DNA of 64,000 bases from Nocardia vaccinii NBRC 15922 (GCF_001613305.1 NZ_BDCC01000028.1:1-64000); one strand, 5' to 3'; shown: positions 53,909-62,995, numbered from the stretch's first letter. The notes: generated by a model not told the origin, from the sequence alone. Translations and numbers: made by a program.

Positions 53909-55359
53909 GCGAGGACTCCTGGGACGTCATCGTCGTCGGCGGTGGCGGCGCCGGACTGGCCGCCGCCGTGACGGCCGCCGAGCACGGCGCGACGGTGCTG
54001 TTGCTGGAATCGGAAACCGAACTCGGCGGTTCGACGCGACTGTCGGCGGGGTTGTTCACCGCCGCCGCGACCAGCGTGCAGCGGGCCCTCGGGATCGAGG
54101 ACGACGCCGAGCGGTTCTTCCAGCACTACATGGACCTCAACCACTGGATGCTCAAACCGGGTCTGATCCGCACCTTCTGCGAGCAGTCCGGGCCGACCCT
54201 GGAATGGCTGATCGGCCTCGGTGTCGAGATCCCGGCCCGGATCTCCGCCAACGCCCACATGCCCGGCCTGAGCCAGGCCGGTGTGGAGGACGTCTGGCGC
54301 GGACACGTGCCGAAGGATCAGGGTTACGGCCTGATTCAGGTCCTCGACAAAGCGCGCCGGGCGCACGGGATCGAGACCGTACTGGCGACCCGGGCGCAGT
54401 CGCTGATCCGCGAACACGGGCGCATCGTCGGCGTGATCGCCGATGGCGTCGAGGTGCGCGCGAATGCCGTGGTCATCGCCAGCGGCGGCTTCGCCCGGGA
54501 CGCGTCGCTGGTCGATTCGTATTTTCCGGCAGCGCGCGCGGCGGGCGAGTCGTTGTTCGTGGTCGCGGCTCCAGGCAGTCGCGGCGACCACATCCGATTC
54601 GCCGAGGAGATCGAGTCGTCGGTGACCGGACAGGGCTGGGGGCTGCTGCTGCCGACCGCTTACTTCCAGCGTCACCACCACTGGACCTCGGGATTCCCGC
54701 CGAAGTCGCGGATCTATGTGAACGGTCTGGGCCGTCGTTTCATGGACGAGGACGCCTCCTACGCGGTCTCGACCGGGATCATGGCCGCCCAGCCCGGCGA
54801 GGTGTGGGCCGTCTTCGACGAGACCGCGCGGCTGGGTCTGGCGTCCGGGTACACCGATTGGATTCCCGAGCGCGTCGCCGCGGAGGCGGAGGCCGGGCGG
54901 ACGCTGCGTGCGGCTACGCTCACCGAACTCGCCGACCGGATGGGCGTGCCCGCCGAGGCGTTGACGCACACCGTGACGCGGTGGAACGAGCAACTTCCCG
55001 GTGGCCGCGACGAGGAGTTCCGCCGCCATCGCACCCTGGCGAACAAGGGTTCCTCGGCCGATCCCGATCCGATCGCGCAGCCGCCCTACTACGCGGTGCG
55101 GATGCTGCCCGCCGAACTGGTCTGTACCCACGCGGGTATGGAAATCGACAGTGCCGCAATGGTTCTGGATCGGAATGGTGATCCGGTGCCCGGCCTGTTC
55201 GCGGCGGGGGAAGCCGGCGCCGGAGTGCTCGGCCAACGCTACGTCGGCGGCGGAAACGCCGTCGCCAACGCACTCACCATGGGCCGGATCGCCGGCCGCA
55301 ACGCCGCGCGTCTCGCGCGTCGTGGGACCTCCGCGGGCCGGGCACCGGCCGGAGTCTGA
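53905..55359 (+). CDS. FAD-dependent dehydrogenase (KstD/fumarate reductase-like)
   Basis: 484 residues from ATG 53905, overlapping the previous stop by four bases. An N-terminal FAD site (VIVVGGGGAGLAAAVTAAEHGATVLLLESETELGGSTRLSAG) and a C-terminal GEAGAGVLGQRYVGGGNAVANALTMGRIAGRNAA are typical of the family that includes 3-ketosteroid-delta1-dehydrogenase and urocanate or fumarate reductases. In KstD such enzymes desaturate a ketone ring. With the SDRs and the SnoaL-like protein it suggests breakdown of an alicyclic ketone or alcohol; the exact substrate is unknown. Confidence 0.88.
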   Translation: MSEDSWDVIVVGGGGAGLAAAVTAAEHGATVLLLESETELGGSTRLSAGLFTAAATSVQRALGIEDDAERFFQHYMDLNHWMLKPGLIRTFCEQSGPTLEWLIGLGVEIPARISANAHMPGLSQAGVEDVWRGHVPKDQGYGLIQVLDKARRAHGIETVLATRAQSLIREHGRIVGVIADGVEVRANAVVIASGGFARDASLVDSYFPAARAAGESLFVVAAPGSRGDHIRFAEEIESSVTGQGWGLLLPTAYFQRHHHWTSGFPPKSRIYVNGLGRRFMDEDASYAVSTGIMAAQPGEVWAVFDETARLGLASGYTDWIPERVAAEAEAGRTLRAATLTELADRMGVPAEALTHTVTRWNEQLPGGRDEEFRRHRTLANKGSSADPDPIAQPPYYAVRMLPAELVCTHAGMEIDSAAMVLDRNGDPVPGLFAAGEAGAGVLGQRYVGGGNAVANALTMGRIAGRNAARLARRGTSAGRAPAGV

Positions 55360-55399
55360 TCGCATCGGGCCGGACCCGATGGCAGCAAGGAAATATCTC

Positions 55400-56725
55400 A
55401 TGCACGGAATCGACACCCCCACATCGTCGTCGGACGCCGAATCCCCTGCCGGACAGGGTAAGTCGATCGCCAAGGTCGTTCGCGCGGCCGTGGTCGGCAC
55501 TGTCGTCGAGTACTACGACTTCGGTATCTACGGCTATATGGCGACCACCATCGCCGCGCTGTTCTTCGCCAAGGGCGATGACACCGCGGCGCTGCTGGGC
55601 ACCTTCGCGACCTTCGCCGTCGCCTTCTTCCTACGGGTGCCGGGTGGCATCATCTTCGGCCACGTCGGCGACAAGTACGGGCGCAAGCGCGCGCTGTCCT
55701 GGACCATCCTGCTGATGGTGGCCGCCACCGCCCTGATGGGGTTGATGCCCACCTATCTGACACTGGGCCTCTGGGCCACCGCGGCCCTCGTCCTGGCGCG
55801 CTGCCTGCAGGGTTTCGCGGCGGGCGGCGAACTCGGCGGGGCGAACGCCTTCGTCTCCGAATCCGCGCCGACCCACCGGCGCGCGACCTACACCGCGATG
55901 GTCAACTCCGGGACCTACCTCGGATCGCTCGTCGCGTCACTGATCGCACTCGCGATGACCTCGCTGTTCACCAAGGACGAGATCCTGCACTGGGCGTGGC
56001 GTATCCCGTTCCTGCTCAGCCTGCTCATCGGCGGCGTGGGGATCTGGATTCGCAACAGTATGGAGGAGACCCCACAGTTCGACGAGCTGACCAAGAAGGG
56101 TGAGACCAAGAAGGTGCCGATCATGGAACTGCTGCGCAGTTCCGGCGGGCCGCTGGTGAAGATCCTGTTCCTGGGCGCCTTCATCACCGGCGGTTACTAC
56201 ATCGCGTCCGTGTACGCCGCGACCTACCTGCAGAAGAGCGGTCATCAGACGTCCTCGGTGGCGTTCCTGTCCACCTCGCTGGCGCTGGTTCTGGGCGTCG
56301 CCACGCTACCCATCGCCGGGGCCGCGGCCGACCGCTACGGTCGGCGGCTGGTGCTGATCGGCGGCAGCGTGGCCGGTGTCGTGCTCGGCGTGCCGATGTT
56401 CATGCTGATGTCGGGCGGCAGCGTGTGGCAGGCGGTGTTCGGGCAATCGGTGCTGTTCATCGCGGTGTCGGTGGTCAATGCCGCTTCATATGTGAGCTAT
56501 GTCGAGATGCTCAAGGCGTCGGTCCGCTACAGCGGTTTGGCATTGGGCAACAACATCACGAACATGCTGCTGGGCGGCACCGCGCCGTTCATCGCGACAT
56601 GGCTGATCGACGTCACCCGCAACAGTCTCGCCCCGGCGGGCTACTTCGTGTTCTGCGCGGTGCTCACCCTCGTGGCGGCGCTGTTCGTCCGGGAGACCAA
56701 AGGGATCGAGCTGCCGGTGGACTGA
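55400..56725 (+). CDS. Metabolite:H+ symporter of the MHS family (MFS)
   Basis: 441 residues from ATG 55400 with aagga upstream. Twelve membrane segments. MHS motifs: VVGTVVEYYDFGIYGYMA at the start, GHVGDKYGRKRALSWTILLM in loop 2-3, and GGELGGANAFVSESAP in the middle. Relatives carry shikimate, proline/betaine, alpha-ketoglutarate or dicarboxylates. As last gene of the operon it probably imports the substrate, which is then likely a carboxylic acid. Confidence 0.9.
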   Translation: MHGIDTPTSSSDAESPAGQGKSIAKVVRAAVVGTVVEYYDFGIYGYMATTIAALFFAKGDDTAALLGTFATFAVAFFLRVPGGIIFGHVGDKYGRKRALSWTILLMVAATALMGLMPTYLTLGLWATAALVLARCLQGFAAGGELGGANAFVSESAPTHRRATYTAMVNSGTYLGSLVASLIALAMTSLFTKDEILHWAWRIPFLLSLLIGGVGIWIRNSMEETPQFDELTKKGETKKVPIMELLRSSGGPLVKILFLGAFITGGYYIASVYAATYLQKSGHQTSSVAFLSTSLALVLGVATLPIAGAAADRYGRRLVLIGGSVAGVVLGVPMFMLMSGGSVWQAVFGQSVLFIAVSVVNAASYVSYVEMLKASVRYSGLALGNNITNMLLGGTAPFIATWLIDVTRNSLAPAGYFVFCAVLTLVAALFVRETKGIELPVD

Positions 56726-56740
56726 TCCACGCCGACACCG

Positions 56741-56770
56741 GACCGGGCGTTCATGCGGGGACGCCCGGTC
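56741..56770. terminator. Bidirectional hairpin terminator
   Basis: GACCGGGCGT and ACGCCCGGTC form a perfect 10-bp stem with a 10-base loop, followed by ttt. It lies between the convergent transporter gene (ends 56725) and the IclR gene (ends 56773). Confidence 0.8.
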
Positions 56771-56772
56771 TT

Positions 56773-57459
56773 TCACCCGGTGAACGCGCCGATCTCGCGG
56801 ACCGCGTCCAGCAGCGGGTGCCGCGCGTTCCGGACGGTGGCCTCGCGGTTGGTGACGATGTTGATCGCCGCGAGCCCGCCCCATCCGGGCAACGGCGCGG
56901 CGATGGCGTGCGCCCCGGCGTTGAGTTCGCCGTGGGTGGTGATGAAGCCCTGCGACCGGGCCGTCGCGACCCGATCGGGCTCACCGGGTTGGGGCGGGCC
57001 CGCGGCCAGGGCGGCGACGCCGCCCGCGCCGCGATCGAGCGGATCGCGGTTGCCGAGCCGATAGGAGAACCGCGGGCCGTCGCTCGGCGGTTCGGCCACC
57101 AGGGTCGTGATCGCGTATCCGTCGACCACCTCGACCAGTGATGCGGTCGCGTCGACCATGCGCGCGAGACGTTCGAGAACGGGTTGGGCCACCTCACGCA
57201 GCCGCGGGCGGGCCAGGCCGAGCAGATCCGGTACCGCCGGGCCGATCCGGTAGGCCCCCGAATCGTCACGTACGGCGAATCCGGTGCGCTGCAACGAGAT
57301 CAACAATCGCGTGGTGATGGAGCGGTGCAGTCCGCACGCGGTGACGACCTGTGCGGTGGTCAGACCGTCGGGATGACGGCTCAGCTCGACCAGTACCGCC
57401 AGGCCGCGTTCCAGCGTCTGCGCACCATCGTTGGGTTCAGCGCGTGTCACGGGTGTCAT
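56773..57459 (-). CDS. IclR-family regulator of the homogentisate cluster
   Basis: 228 residues from ATG 57459. Winged helix-turn-helix (DGLTTAQVVTACGLHRSITTRLLISLQRTGF) and IclR effector domain (NRDPLDRGAGGVAALAAGPP, SQGFITTHGELNAGAHAIAAPLPGW) are clear. It lies downstream of a hypothetical gene that is divergent from hmgA, as in other homogentisate clusters controlled by IclR proteins. The candidate operator is at 58622-58654. Confidence 0.9.
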   Translation of the reverse strand: MTPVTRAEPNDGAQTLERGLAVLVELSRHPDGLTTAQVVTACGLHRSITTRLLISLQRTGFAVRDDSGAYRIGPAVPDLLGLARPRLREVAQPVLERLARMVDATASLVEVVDGYAITTLVAEPPSDGPRFSYRLGNRDPLDRGAGGVAALAAGPPQPGEPDRVATARSQGFITTHGELNAGAHAIAAPLPGWGGLAAINIVTNREATVRNARHPLLDAVREIGAFTG

Positions 57460-57763
57460 TGTTCTACCTCTGTTCGTCCGCGCGATCTTCGGTCTTCGTC
57501 GGGCGCGTTCGGTGGCCGAGTTGTCCGACTGCGGCCGCCGGTCGCAGGACGGTCCCGTCGTCGATCGGTCCGAGTGTGGTCGGGTCGTTCCGGTTGTTCG
57601 GTGGACGAGTAGTCCGAGATCGGTCGCCCGCCGGAGAAGATCGACCGTCGAGCTGTCCGGATGTGGTCGGGTCGCCGGGGATGTTCGGTGGTCGAGCTAT
57701 CCGAGTGCCGCCGGGATCGGTGGCCGAGTGGAGGCGAGTGTGGTCGGGCCGTCGGGAGGACGT
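57460..57763. repeat. Degenerate repeats between the IclR gene and the upstream gene
   Basis: Three related units begin at about 57572, 57660 and 57736 with g(a)gtgtggtcggg. They continue with gttcggtgg and gtcgag(c/t)(t/a)(g/a)tccgag-like stretches. Spacing is 88 and 76 bases. A fourth weak unit starts near 57506. The region is open in one frame, but I think it is non-coding. Confidence 0.55.
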
Positions 57764-58597
57764 TCAGTCGTCGAGTAGATCGAGTGCGGCCAGATCCTCG
57801 TAGGGCTCCTCGATGCTGCACGAGCCGTAGGAGATGAACAGCGTTCGGGCTGTTGTCTCTGCGGTGTCGCCGAGTGCGCCGGCGAGTGCAGCGGCGTTCC
57901 GCTCGGCGAGAATTTTTGCGAGAGAGTCAGTTTCGGCGCCACCCAATGCGGCCGATGCGGCGCACAGTACGTTGAGGAAACCGTGGTGCTCGAATCCGGT
58001 TTCCGCGTCGGTGTGCCGGATCGCATTGTGTAGTCCCGCAGTGCATTTGAACGGTGTGGAGCTGCGGGCGGCATCGGCGATCCAGGTCGCCAGTCCGGTT
58101 TCGTCCGGGAATGCCTCGGCCTGCGTGCCGCCGGTGCGGAATTTCAGCCGCAGGCCGTTCGTGGCGATGGCGGCGAGTACTTCGGTCCACTCCGGATGAG
58201 TCGGGCGCGGCACTTCGACATACGTCGTGATGCCCCGTCGATCGTGGTTCGCGATGGCGGTGACCTGCGGAGTCAACGGTCGCGATCGGTCGAGTTTGAC
58301 CTCCAGCGCCCGCACCGCCACGCGATGTTCCCCGGCGTTCTCGATCGTCTCGGCGAGCGCGTCGGGGGTCGGGACCACGATGCTGACCGGCAGGGGTTCG
58401 GGGAACAGATCGGGCGTCGCCAGCCGTGCGGCGGTCGCGAGGTCGCCGGTCCCGAGTACGAACGGGCCGGCCAGTGCTCGCAGACGCGACTTGCGGTGTG
58501 CGGCATGGGCGATCACGGCCTCGGGCAGTGGCAGCGATCCGGGCGGAAAGATCGCGGCGTCGTCGACGAGGGCGGCGAATACGTTCGGGATTGACAT
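57764..58597 (-). CDS. Conserved hypothetical protein linked to homogentisate genes
   Basis: 277 residues. I do not recognise a family with certainty. The sequence alternates helices and strands like a TIM barrel: LVDDAAIFPPGSLPLPEAV, FVLGTGDLATAARL, YVEVPRP, GLRLKFRTGGTQAEAFPDE, PFKCTAGLHNAIRH, GFLNVLCAASAAL. The Cys and His in FKCTAGLHNAIRH could be active-site residues. It is divergent from hmgA across an inverted repeat, which suggests a role in tyrosine or homogentisate use. Confidence 0.65.
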   Translation of the reverse strand: MSIPNVFAALVDDAAIFPPGSLPLPEAVIAHAAHRKSRLRALAGPFVLGTGDLATAARLATPDLFPEPLPVSIVVPTPDALAETIENAGEHRVAVRALEVKLDRSRPLTPQVTAIANHDRRGITTYVEVPRPTHPEWTEVLAAIATNGLRLKFRTGGTQAEAFPDETGLATWIADAARSSTPFKCTAGLHNAIRHTDAETGFEHHGFLNVLCAASAALGGAETDSLAKILAERNAAALAGALGDTAETTARTLFISYGSCSIEEPYEDLAALDLLDD

Positions 58598-58621
58598 GAG
58601 TCACACTCTAGCGCAGTATGG

Positions 58622-58654
58622 TCGATAATAGGTTACATAGTGACCGTTTATCGA
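58622..58654. promoter_or_regulatory. Inverted repeat TCGATAA/TTATCGA before hmgA
   Basis: Perfect 7-bp arms (58622-58628, 58648-58654) are separated by 19 bases in the divergent promoter between the hypothetical gene and hmgA. It could bind the IclR protein at 56773-57459. Confidence 0.55.
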
Positions 58655-58682
58655 ACATATCTGTCGAGCATCGAGGTGGGGT

Positions 58683-59882
58683 ATGGCGTACTACCGACGC
58701 GTGGGGGACGTACCGGGCAAGCGGCACACACAATTCCGCGACGACGCGGGTGCGCTTCGGTACGAGGAGCTGATGGGTGAGGAGGGCTTCACCTCCGACT
58801 CCTCGCTGCTGTATCACCGCACGATTCCCTCGGCGATCGTGGGCAGTGAGGTCTGGGACCTGGGCGAGCAGCCGACCGTGCCGAACCATCCGATGAAACC
58901 CCGTCACCTGCGGCTGCACGATCTGTTCGACGCCGGTGCCGCCGCTGGGATCGACGCCGTCACCGGCAGGCGACTGGTCCTGGGCAACGGGGATGTGCGG
59001 ATCGGCTACGTGGTCGCCGGTGCGGTGTCGCCGTACTACCGCAACGCGATCGGCGACGAATGTGTGTACGTCGAGTCCGGGCGCGGTGTCGTCGAGACGA
59101 TATTCGGCGTATTATCCTACCGCACAGGGGATTTCGTCATGATTCCGCGGGCGACCACGCATCGCTGGGTGCCCGATGCGGCCGAGGGGCCGAGCCGGTT
59201 GTACCCGATCGAGGGGAACAGCCACATCGCGCCGCCGAAGCGTTACCTGTCGCGTTTCGGGCAACTGCTGGAGCACGCGCCGTATTGCGAGCGCGACCTG
59301 TACGGACCCGAGCAGCCGTTGCTCGTCGACGGTACCGACGTCGAGGTGCTGATGAAGCATCGCGGCGCGGAAGGGGTCGTCGGTACCCGCTTCACCTACG
59401 CCGATCACCCGTTCGACGTCGTCGGCTGGGACGGCTGCCTGTATCCGTACACGTTCAACGTCGAGGATTTCATGCCGATCACCGGTAAGGTCCACCAGCC
59501 GCCGCCGGTCCACCAGGTCTTCGAGGGCGATAATTTCGTGGTCTGCGCGTTCGTGCCCCGCAAGGTCGACTATCACCCGCTGTCGATCCCGGTGCCCTAC
59601 TACCACTCCAATGTCGATTCCGACGAGGTCATGTTCTACGTCGGCGGCGATTACGCGGCTCGCAAGGGTTCCGGTATCGGGATCGGCTCGGTGTCGCTGC
59701 ATCCCGGCGGCCACGCGCACGGTCCGCAGCCGGGCGCGATGGAGGCGTCGATCGGTGTGCGGCAGGTCGACGAGCTGGCGGTGATGGTCGATACGTTCCG
59801 GCCGCTCGACCTCGGCGAGGCCGCGACCGCCGGCGACGACGGCGTCTACGCCTGGACGTGGGCCGGACGGACGATCGAGTGA
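58683..59882 (+). CDS. hmgA: Homogentisate 1,2-dioxygenase
   Basis: 399 residues from ATG 58683. It opens the homogentisate ring with oxygen to give maleylacetoacetate in tyrosine breakdown. The cupin C-terminal part has the iron and substrate sites: PPPVHQVFEGDNFVVCAFVPR, PVPYYHSNVDSDEVMFYVGGDY (His and Glu ligands) and HPGGHAHGPQPG. Length is a little short of the usual 430 but all domains are present. It is in operon with fahA, 52 bp downstream. Confidence 0.93.
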   Translation: MAYYRRVGDVPGKRHTQFRDDAGALRYEELMGEEGFTSDSSLLYHRTIPSAIVGSEVWDLGEQPTVPNHPMKPRHLRLHDLFDAGAAAGIDAVTGRRLVLGNGDVRIGYVVAGAVSPYYRNAIGDECVYVESGRGVVETIFGVLSYRTGDFVMIPRATTHRWVPDAAEGPSRLYPIEGNSHIAPPKRYLSRFGQLLEHAPYCERDLYGPEQPLLVDGTDVEVLMKHRGAEGVVGTRFTYADHPFDVVGWDGCLYPYTFNVEDFMPITGKVHQPPPVHQVFEGDNFVVCAFVPRKVDYHPLSIPVPYYHSNVDSDEVMFYVGGDYAARKGSGIGIGSVSLHPGGHAHGPQPGAMEASIGVRQVDELAVMVDTFRPLDLGEAATAGDDGVYAWTWAGRTIE

Positions 59883-59934
59883 GCATGGACGATCCGGTGC
59901 GTATGAACAAGCGAACTCGTGGAGAGGTGACCCG

Positions 59935-61137
59935 ATGACCGCCGCCGAACGCCTGGCGACCGCAGGCTTCGACATCAACCATCTGCCGTACGGATCGTTC
60001 TCGACATCCGAGTCCGGCCCGAAACTCGGTGTGCGCCTGGGGGATCACGTCTTCGCTGTCGCTGCTCTACTGGGCCGCGCCGGTGCCGCGCCCGAGGACG
60101 TCGCGGCCACGAATGCCGCGAACCTCGACCCACTGCTCGCCCGCGACCGGGCGTCCTGGGACCGGGTCCGCGCCGGGGCCGTTCGGGCATTGACTGATCC
60201 GGCTGTCGCCGAAACCCTTGTCGCCGAGGCTGTTCCGCTGGCCGAGGCGACTCTGCACCTGCCGTTCACCGTCGCCGACTACGTCGATTTCTACGGCAAC
60301 GAGTTCCACGCCTCCAACGTGGGCCGGATCTTCCGTCCCGGACAGCCGCCGCTGACGCCGAACTGGAAGCATCTGCCCATCGGCTACCACGGCCGCGCGG
60401 GCACCATCGTCCCCAGCGGCACCGAAATCCCGCGCCCGAAGGGCCTTCGCCCCGAACCCGAGGGATCGCCCACCTTCGGCCCGAGCCGTCGCTTGGACAT
60501 CGAGGTCGAAATGGGTTTCGTACTGGGATCCGCTGTCCCGCAAGGGGAAGTGCCCCTGGCCGCCGCCGATGACCACATCTTCGGAGTGACCCTCACCAAC
60601 GACTGGTCCGCCCGCGACATCCAGGCCTTCGAGTACGTCCCCCTGGGCCCCTTCCTGGCCAAATCCTTCGCCACCTCCATATCCGTCTGGGTAACCCCCC
60701 TGGCCGCACTCGACCGGGCTCGCACCACTCCGCCCGAGCGGGATACGCCGCTGGCCCCCTATCTCGACGACTCCGCCACTCCCGCATGGGCTTTCGACAT
60801 AGAGGTCGACGTCATCCTCAACGGTGAAGTGGTCTCCACCGCCCCCTACGCCACGACCTACTGGACCGCGGCCCAGATGCTCGCCCACATGACCGTCAAC
60901 GGCGCGGGCCTACGGCCGGGCGACTTCTTCGCCAGCGGCACCATCTCCGGCCCCGACCCCGGCCAACGCGGTTCCTTCCTGGAGATAACCTGGGGCGGAA
61001 CCGAACCCCTATCCCTGTCCGACGGTACCGAAATCTCCTTCCTCCGCGACAACGACGAAGTAACCCTCCGAGCCCGAGCGAACGGCACCACCCTCACCCT
61101 CGGCGAAACCACCGGCCGCATATTGCCTGCCCGCTGA
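59935..61137 (+). CDS. fahA: Fumarylacetoacetase
   Basis: 400 residues from ATG 59935 with gagagg upstream. It cleaves fumarylacetoacetate to fumarate and acetoacetate, the last step of tyrosine breakdown. Motifs: DFYGNEFHASNVGRIFRP, WKHLPIGYHGRAGTIVPSGTEI, LDIEVEMGFVLG (calcium-binding acids) and LTNDWSARDIQAFEYVPLGPFLAKSFATSIS. A maleylacetoacetate isomerase is not seen nearby. Confidence 0.94.
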   Translation: MTAAERLATAGFDINHLPYGSFSTSESGPKLGVRLGDHVFAVAALLGRAGAAPEDVAATNAANLDPLLARDRASWDRVRAGAVRALTDPAVAETLVAEAVPLAEATLHLPFTVADYVDFYGNEFHASNVGRIFRPGQPPLTPNWKHLPIGYHGRAGTIVPSGTEIPRPKGLRPEPEGSPTFGPSRRLDIEVEMGFVLGSAVPQGEVPLAAADDHIFGVTLTNDWSARDIQAFEYVPLGPFLAKSFATSISVWVTPLAALDRARTTPPERDTPLAPYLDDSATPAWAFDIEVDVILNGEVVSTAPYATTYWTAAQMLAHMTVNGAGLRPGDFFASGTISGPDPGQRGSFLEITWGGTEPLSLSDGTEISFLRDNDEVTLRARANGTTLTLGETTGRILPAR

Positions 61138-61157
61138 ACGGATTTCAGCCCGACGGG

Positions 61158-62171
61158 TTACATCGTGAGGACCATGCGGTACCGGGCGCGTCCCTGTTCC
61201 ATGTCGGCATAGGCTTCGGCGGCCCGATCCAGCGGGAGTTCCTGCGTTCGGGCACGCACGCCGGATTGGACCGCGAAGTTCATCGTGTCCTCGATATCGC
61301 GGGCGGTTCCGGACGGATGGCCGATGATGCTCAGTCCCGAGGTGATCAACTGCATCGGGCTGATCGGCAGTGGTTCGGCGGTGACGCCGATGGTGATCAG
61401 TTCGCCGCGCGGCGCGAGGCCGCCGATCGTCTGCGCCATGGCCGGGCTGCTGGCCGCGGTCCCGAGGACGACGTCGGCGCCGCCCAGTCGGCGCAGCGCG
61501 TCGCCGACATCCTCGGCGTTCGAATCGATGTAGTGGTGAGCGCCCAGCTCACGGGCATCCTCGGCCTTACGTGCTCCGCGGGCGATCGCAATCGCCTCGA
61601 AGCCCATCGCGCGTGCGAACTGCACGCCGAGATGGCCGAGTCCGCCGATGCCCAAGATCGCGACGCGGTCGCCGGGCGTCGCCCTGCTCTCGCGAAGCGC
61701 GTGGAATGTGGTGACTCCCGCGCAGCCCATCGGCGCGGCTTCCGTCAGGGAAAGAGCGTCCGGAATACGGGCCAGCGCGTTGGACGGTACCGTCACCGAC
61801 TCGGCGTATCCGCCGGGATAGTGCCAGCTCGGGACCTGCATGTTCGCGCAGTGGATGAAATCGCCCTTGCGGCACGGAACACATACGGCGCAGTTCCCGC
61901 CGAACCAGCCCACCGCGACGCGGTCGCCGACGGCGAAGTTGCCGACCCCGGCCCCGAGTTCGACGATGGTTCCGGCGATCTCGTGCCCTGGCGTCAGCGG
62001 CCAGGACATCCCCGGAAACCCGCCACCGACGAATGCCCGGTCGGTACCGCAGACCCCGCACGCCGCCACCTGGATACGCACCTGATCGCGAGCCGGTGAC
62101 GTCGTCTCGACCTCGGCCGGTTTCAGCGCCGCACCGGCGGACTGCACGTGAACAGCCTGATGAGTGGACAT
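61158..62171 (-). CDS. Zinc-dependent alcohol dehydrogenase
   Basis: 337 residues. Catalytic zinc ligands: Cys in CGVCGTDR, His in GHEIAGTI, Cys in MGCAGVTTF. Structural zinc: four Cys in NCAVCVPCRKGDFIHCANM. NAD(P) site: LGIGGLGHLGVQFARAMG. This pattern fits the NADP-type AdhC/cinnamyl-alcohol-like group. It is convergent with fahA (20 bp gap), so it is not part of that operon. Substrate unknown. Confidence 0.9.
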   Translation of the reverse strand: MSTHQAVHVQSAGAALKPAEVETTSPARDQVRIQVAACGVCGTDRAFVGGGFPGMSWPLTPGHEIAGTIVELGAGVGNFAVGDRVAVGWFGGNCAVCVPCRKGDFIHCANMQVPSWHYPGGYAESVTVPSNALARIPDALSLTEAAPMGCAGVTTFHALRESRATPGDRVAILGIGGLGHLGVQFARAMGFEAIAIARGARKAEDARELGAHHYIDSNAEDVGDALRRLGGADVVLGTAASSPAMAQTIGGLAPRGELITIGVTAEPLPISPMQLITSGLSIIGHPSGTARDIEDTMNFAVQSGVRARTQELPLDRAAEAYADMEQGRARYRMVLTM

Positions 62172-62312
62172 CTACATCCTCGCTTTCCTCGGGGAACATG
62201 AAAGACTGGTCGGCAGGAAGCGCCACAGGATTCGAGGCAACGGCAGCTGGGATCCCCCGACCGACTCGGAGGACCTCTGCTCCGGCCATGTGCGATCTGC
62301 AGAGGAGCTACC

Positions 62313-62552
62313 GTGAGACGTACGATCGCGGCAATCGCCGCGGCAATCACACTGACTGGACCGGGAATCGGTGCCGCGAACGCGAGAAGCAGTGCCCCGG
62401 TGGTCGGCCCCGGAACCTCGATCGGGCTGTGCACCGTCACCACCGCCGGACACGACGCTCGGGGCAACGCGGTGGCTCTCACGGCCGGGCACTGCATGCT
62501 CAGCCGTGGTCATCGGCTACGGATTCAGGATCGGATGAGCGTGTGCGAGTAA
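62313..62552 (+). pseudogene. Truncated trypsin-like secreted protein
   Basis: 79 residues from GTG 62313 with gaggag upstream. A signal peptide (MRRTIAAIAAAITLTGPGIGAANA) is followed by VVGPGTSIGLCTVTTAG and the catalytic His motif ALTAGHC of S1 proteases. The reading frame ends 16 residues later; the catalytic Asp and Ser regions are absent, and I found no continuation in another frame. It is probably a clipped remnant or a non-catalytic secreted peptide. Confidence 0.6.
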
Positions 62553-62765
62553 GGGATGCCATTCTCGACTATTCGCAATCTGGAGAACGCATTCGTGAAA
62601 CGGATAACAGTTCAGGCCGCACGAGTTACCGAGCCGAATGCGAAACGTTTCACCGTTCATCACATACTCGGTGGCTCGAACCCATTGATTGAGAATCGGT
62701 TACGCTGCCGTTCTTTCCCGCGCGACCGCTGTTGAACTGTTATTTATCCGAGGAGTGCCCGCGCC
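62553..62765. other. Intergenic region
   Basis: No clear gene. It is AT-richer than average and contains gaacgcattcgtgaaacg and similar short stretches without strong symmetry. It may hold promoters for the small genes that follow. Confidence 0.35.
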
Positions 62766-62915
62766 ATGATGGCAAATGCTCGCGCCGACCCATTATCCCT
62801 TGTGGGGCAGGCACTTTCGAATCAGATACCACCTCTACAAGTCGAATCGTGTGAAGAATTTCGAGCTAGATTATCGCCACCAGCGCTCCCAGCAGTGCGC
62901 CCAAGCCTGCGATAG
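62766..62915 (+). CDS. Possible small protein of 49 residues
   Basis: ATG 62766 follows gaggag at about ten bases. The 49-residue frame (start MMANARADPLSLVGQALS) has no recognisable domain. Its end overlaps, antisense, the start-distal half of the hydrophobic peptide gene at 62866-62952. Weak support only. Confidence 0.25.
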   Translation: MMANARADPLSLVGQALSNQIPPLQVESCEEFRARLSPPALPAVRPSLR

Positions 62916-62952
62916 CGAGACCAGCTGCACTTCCAATACCTGGTAGTAACAT
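62866..62952 (-). CDS. 28-residue hydrophobic peptide with strong expression signals
   Basis: ATG 62952 is preceded four bases upstream by AAGGAGG (62957-62963). A promoter TTGACT-16-TAGGCT lies 44 bases further up. The peptide starts MLLPGIGSAAGL and continues as Gly/Ala/Leu/Ile-rich with no charged residue, enough for one membrane span. The combination of strong promoter, strong ribosome site and tiny product is unusual in this window. It could be a type I toxin-like peptide, a bacteriocin or signal-like peptide, or a membrane-complex helper. Confidence 0.65.
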   Translation of the reverse strand: MLLPGIGSAAGLAIAGLGALLGALVAII

Positions 62953-62995
62953 GGTTCCTCCTTCAACGCTTTGTCGAGCCGAACTAACAATTTCC

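Noticed and set aside
57431..57778. Protein-coding plus-strand frame in the repeat region
   Set aside because: No start signal, no domain, and the repeat units have lengths (88 and 76) that do not keep one frame.
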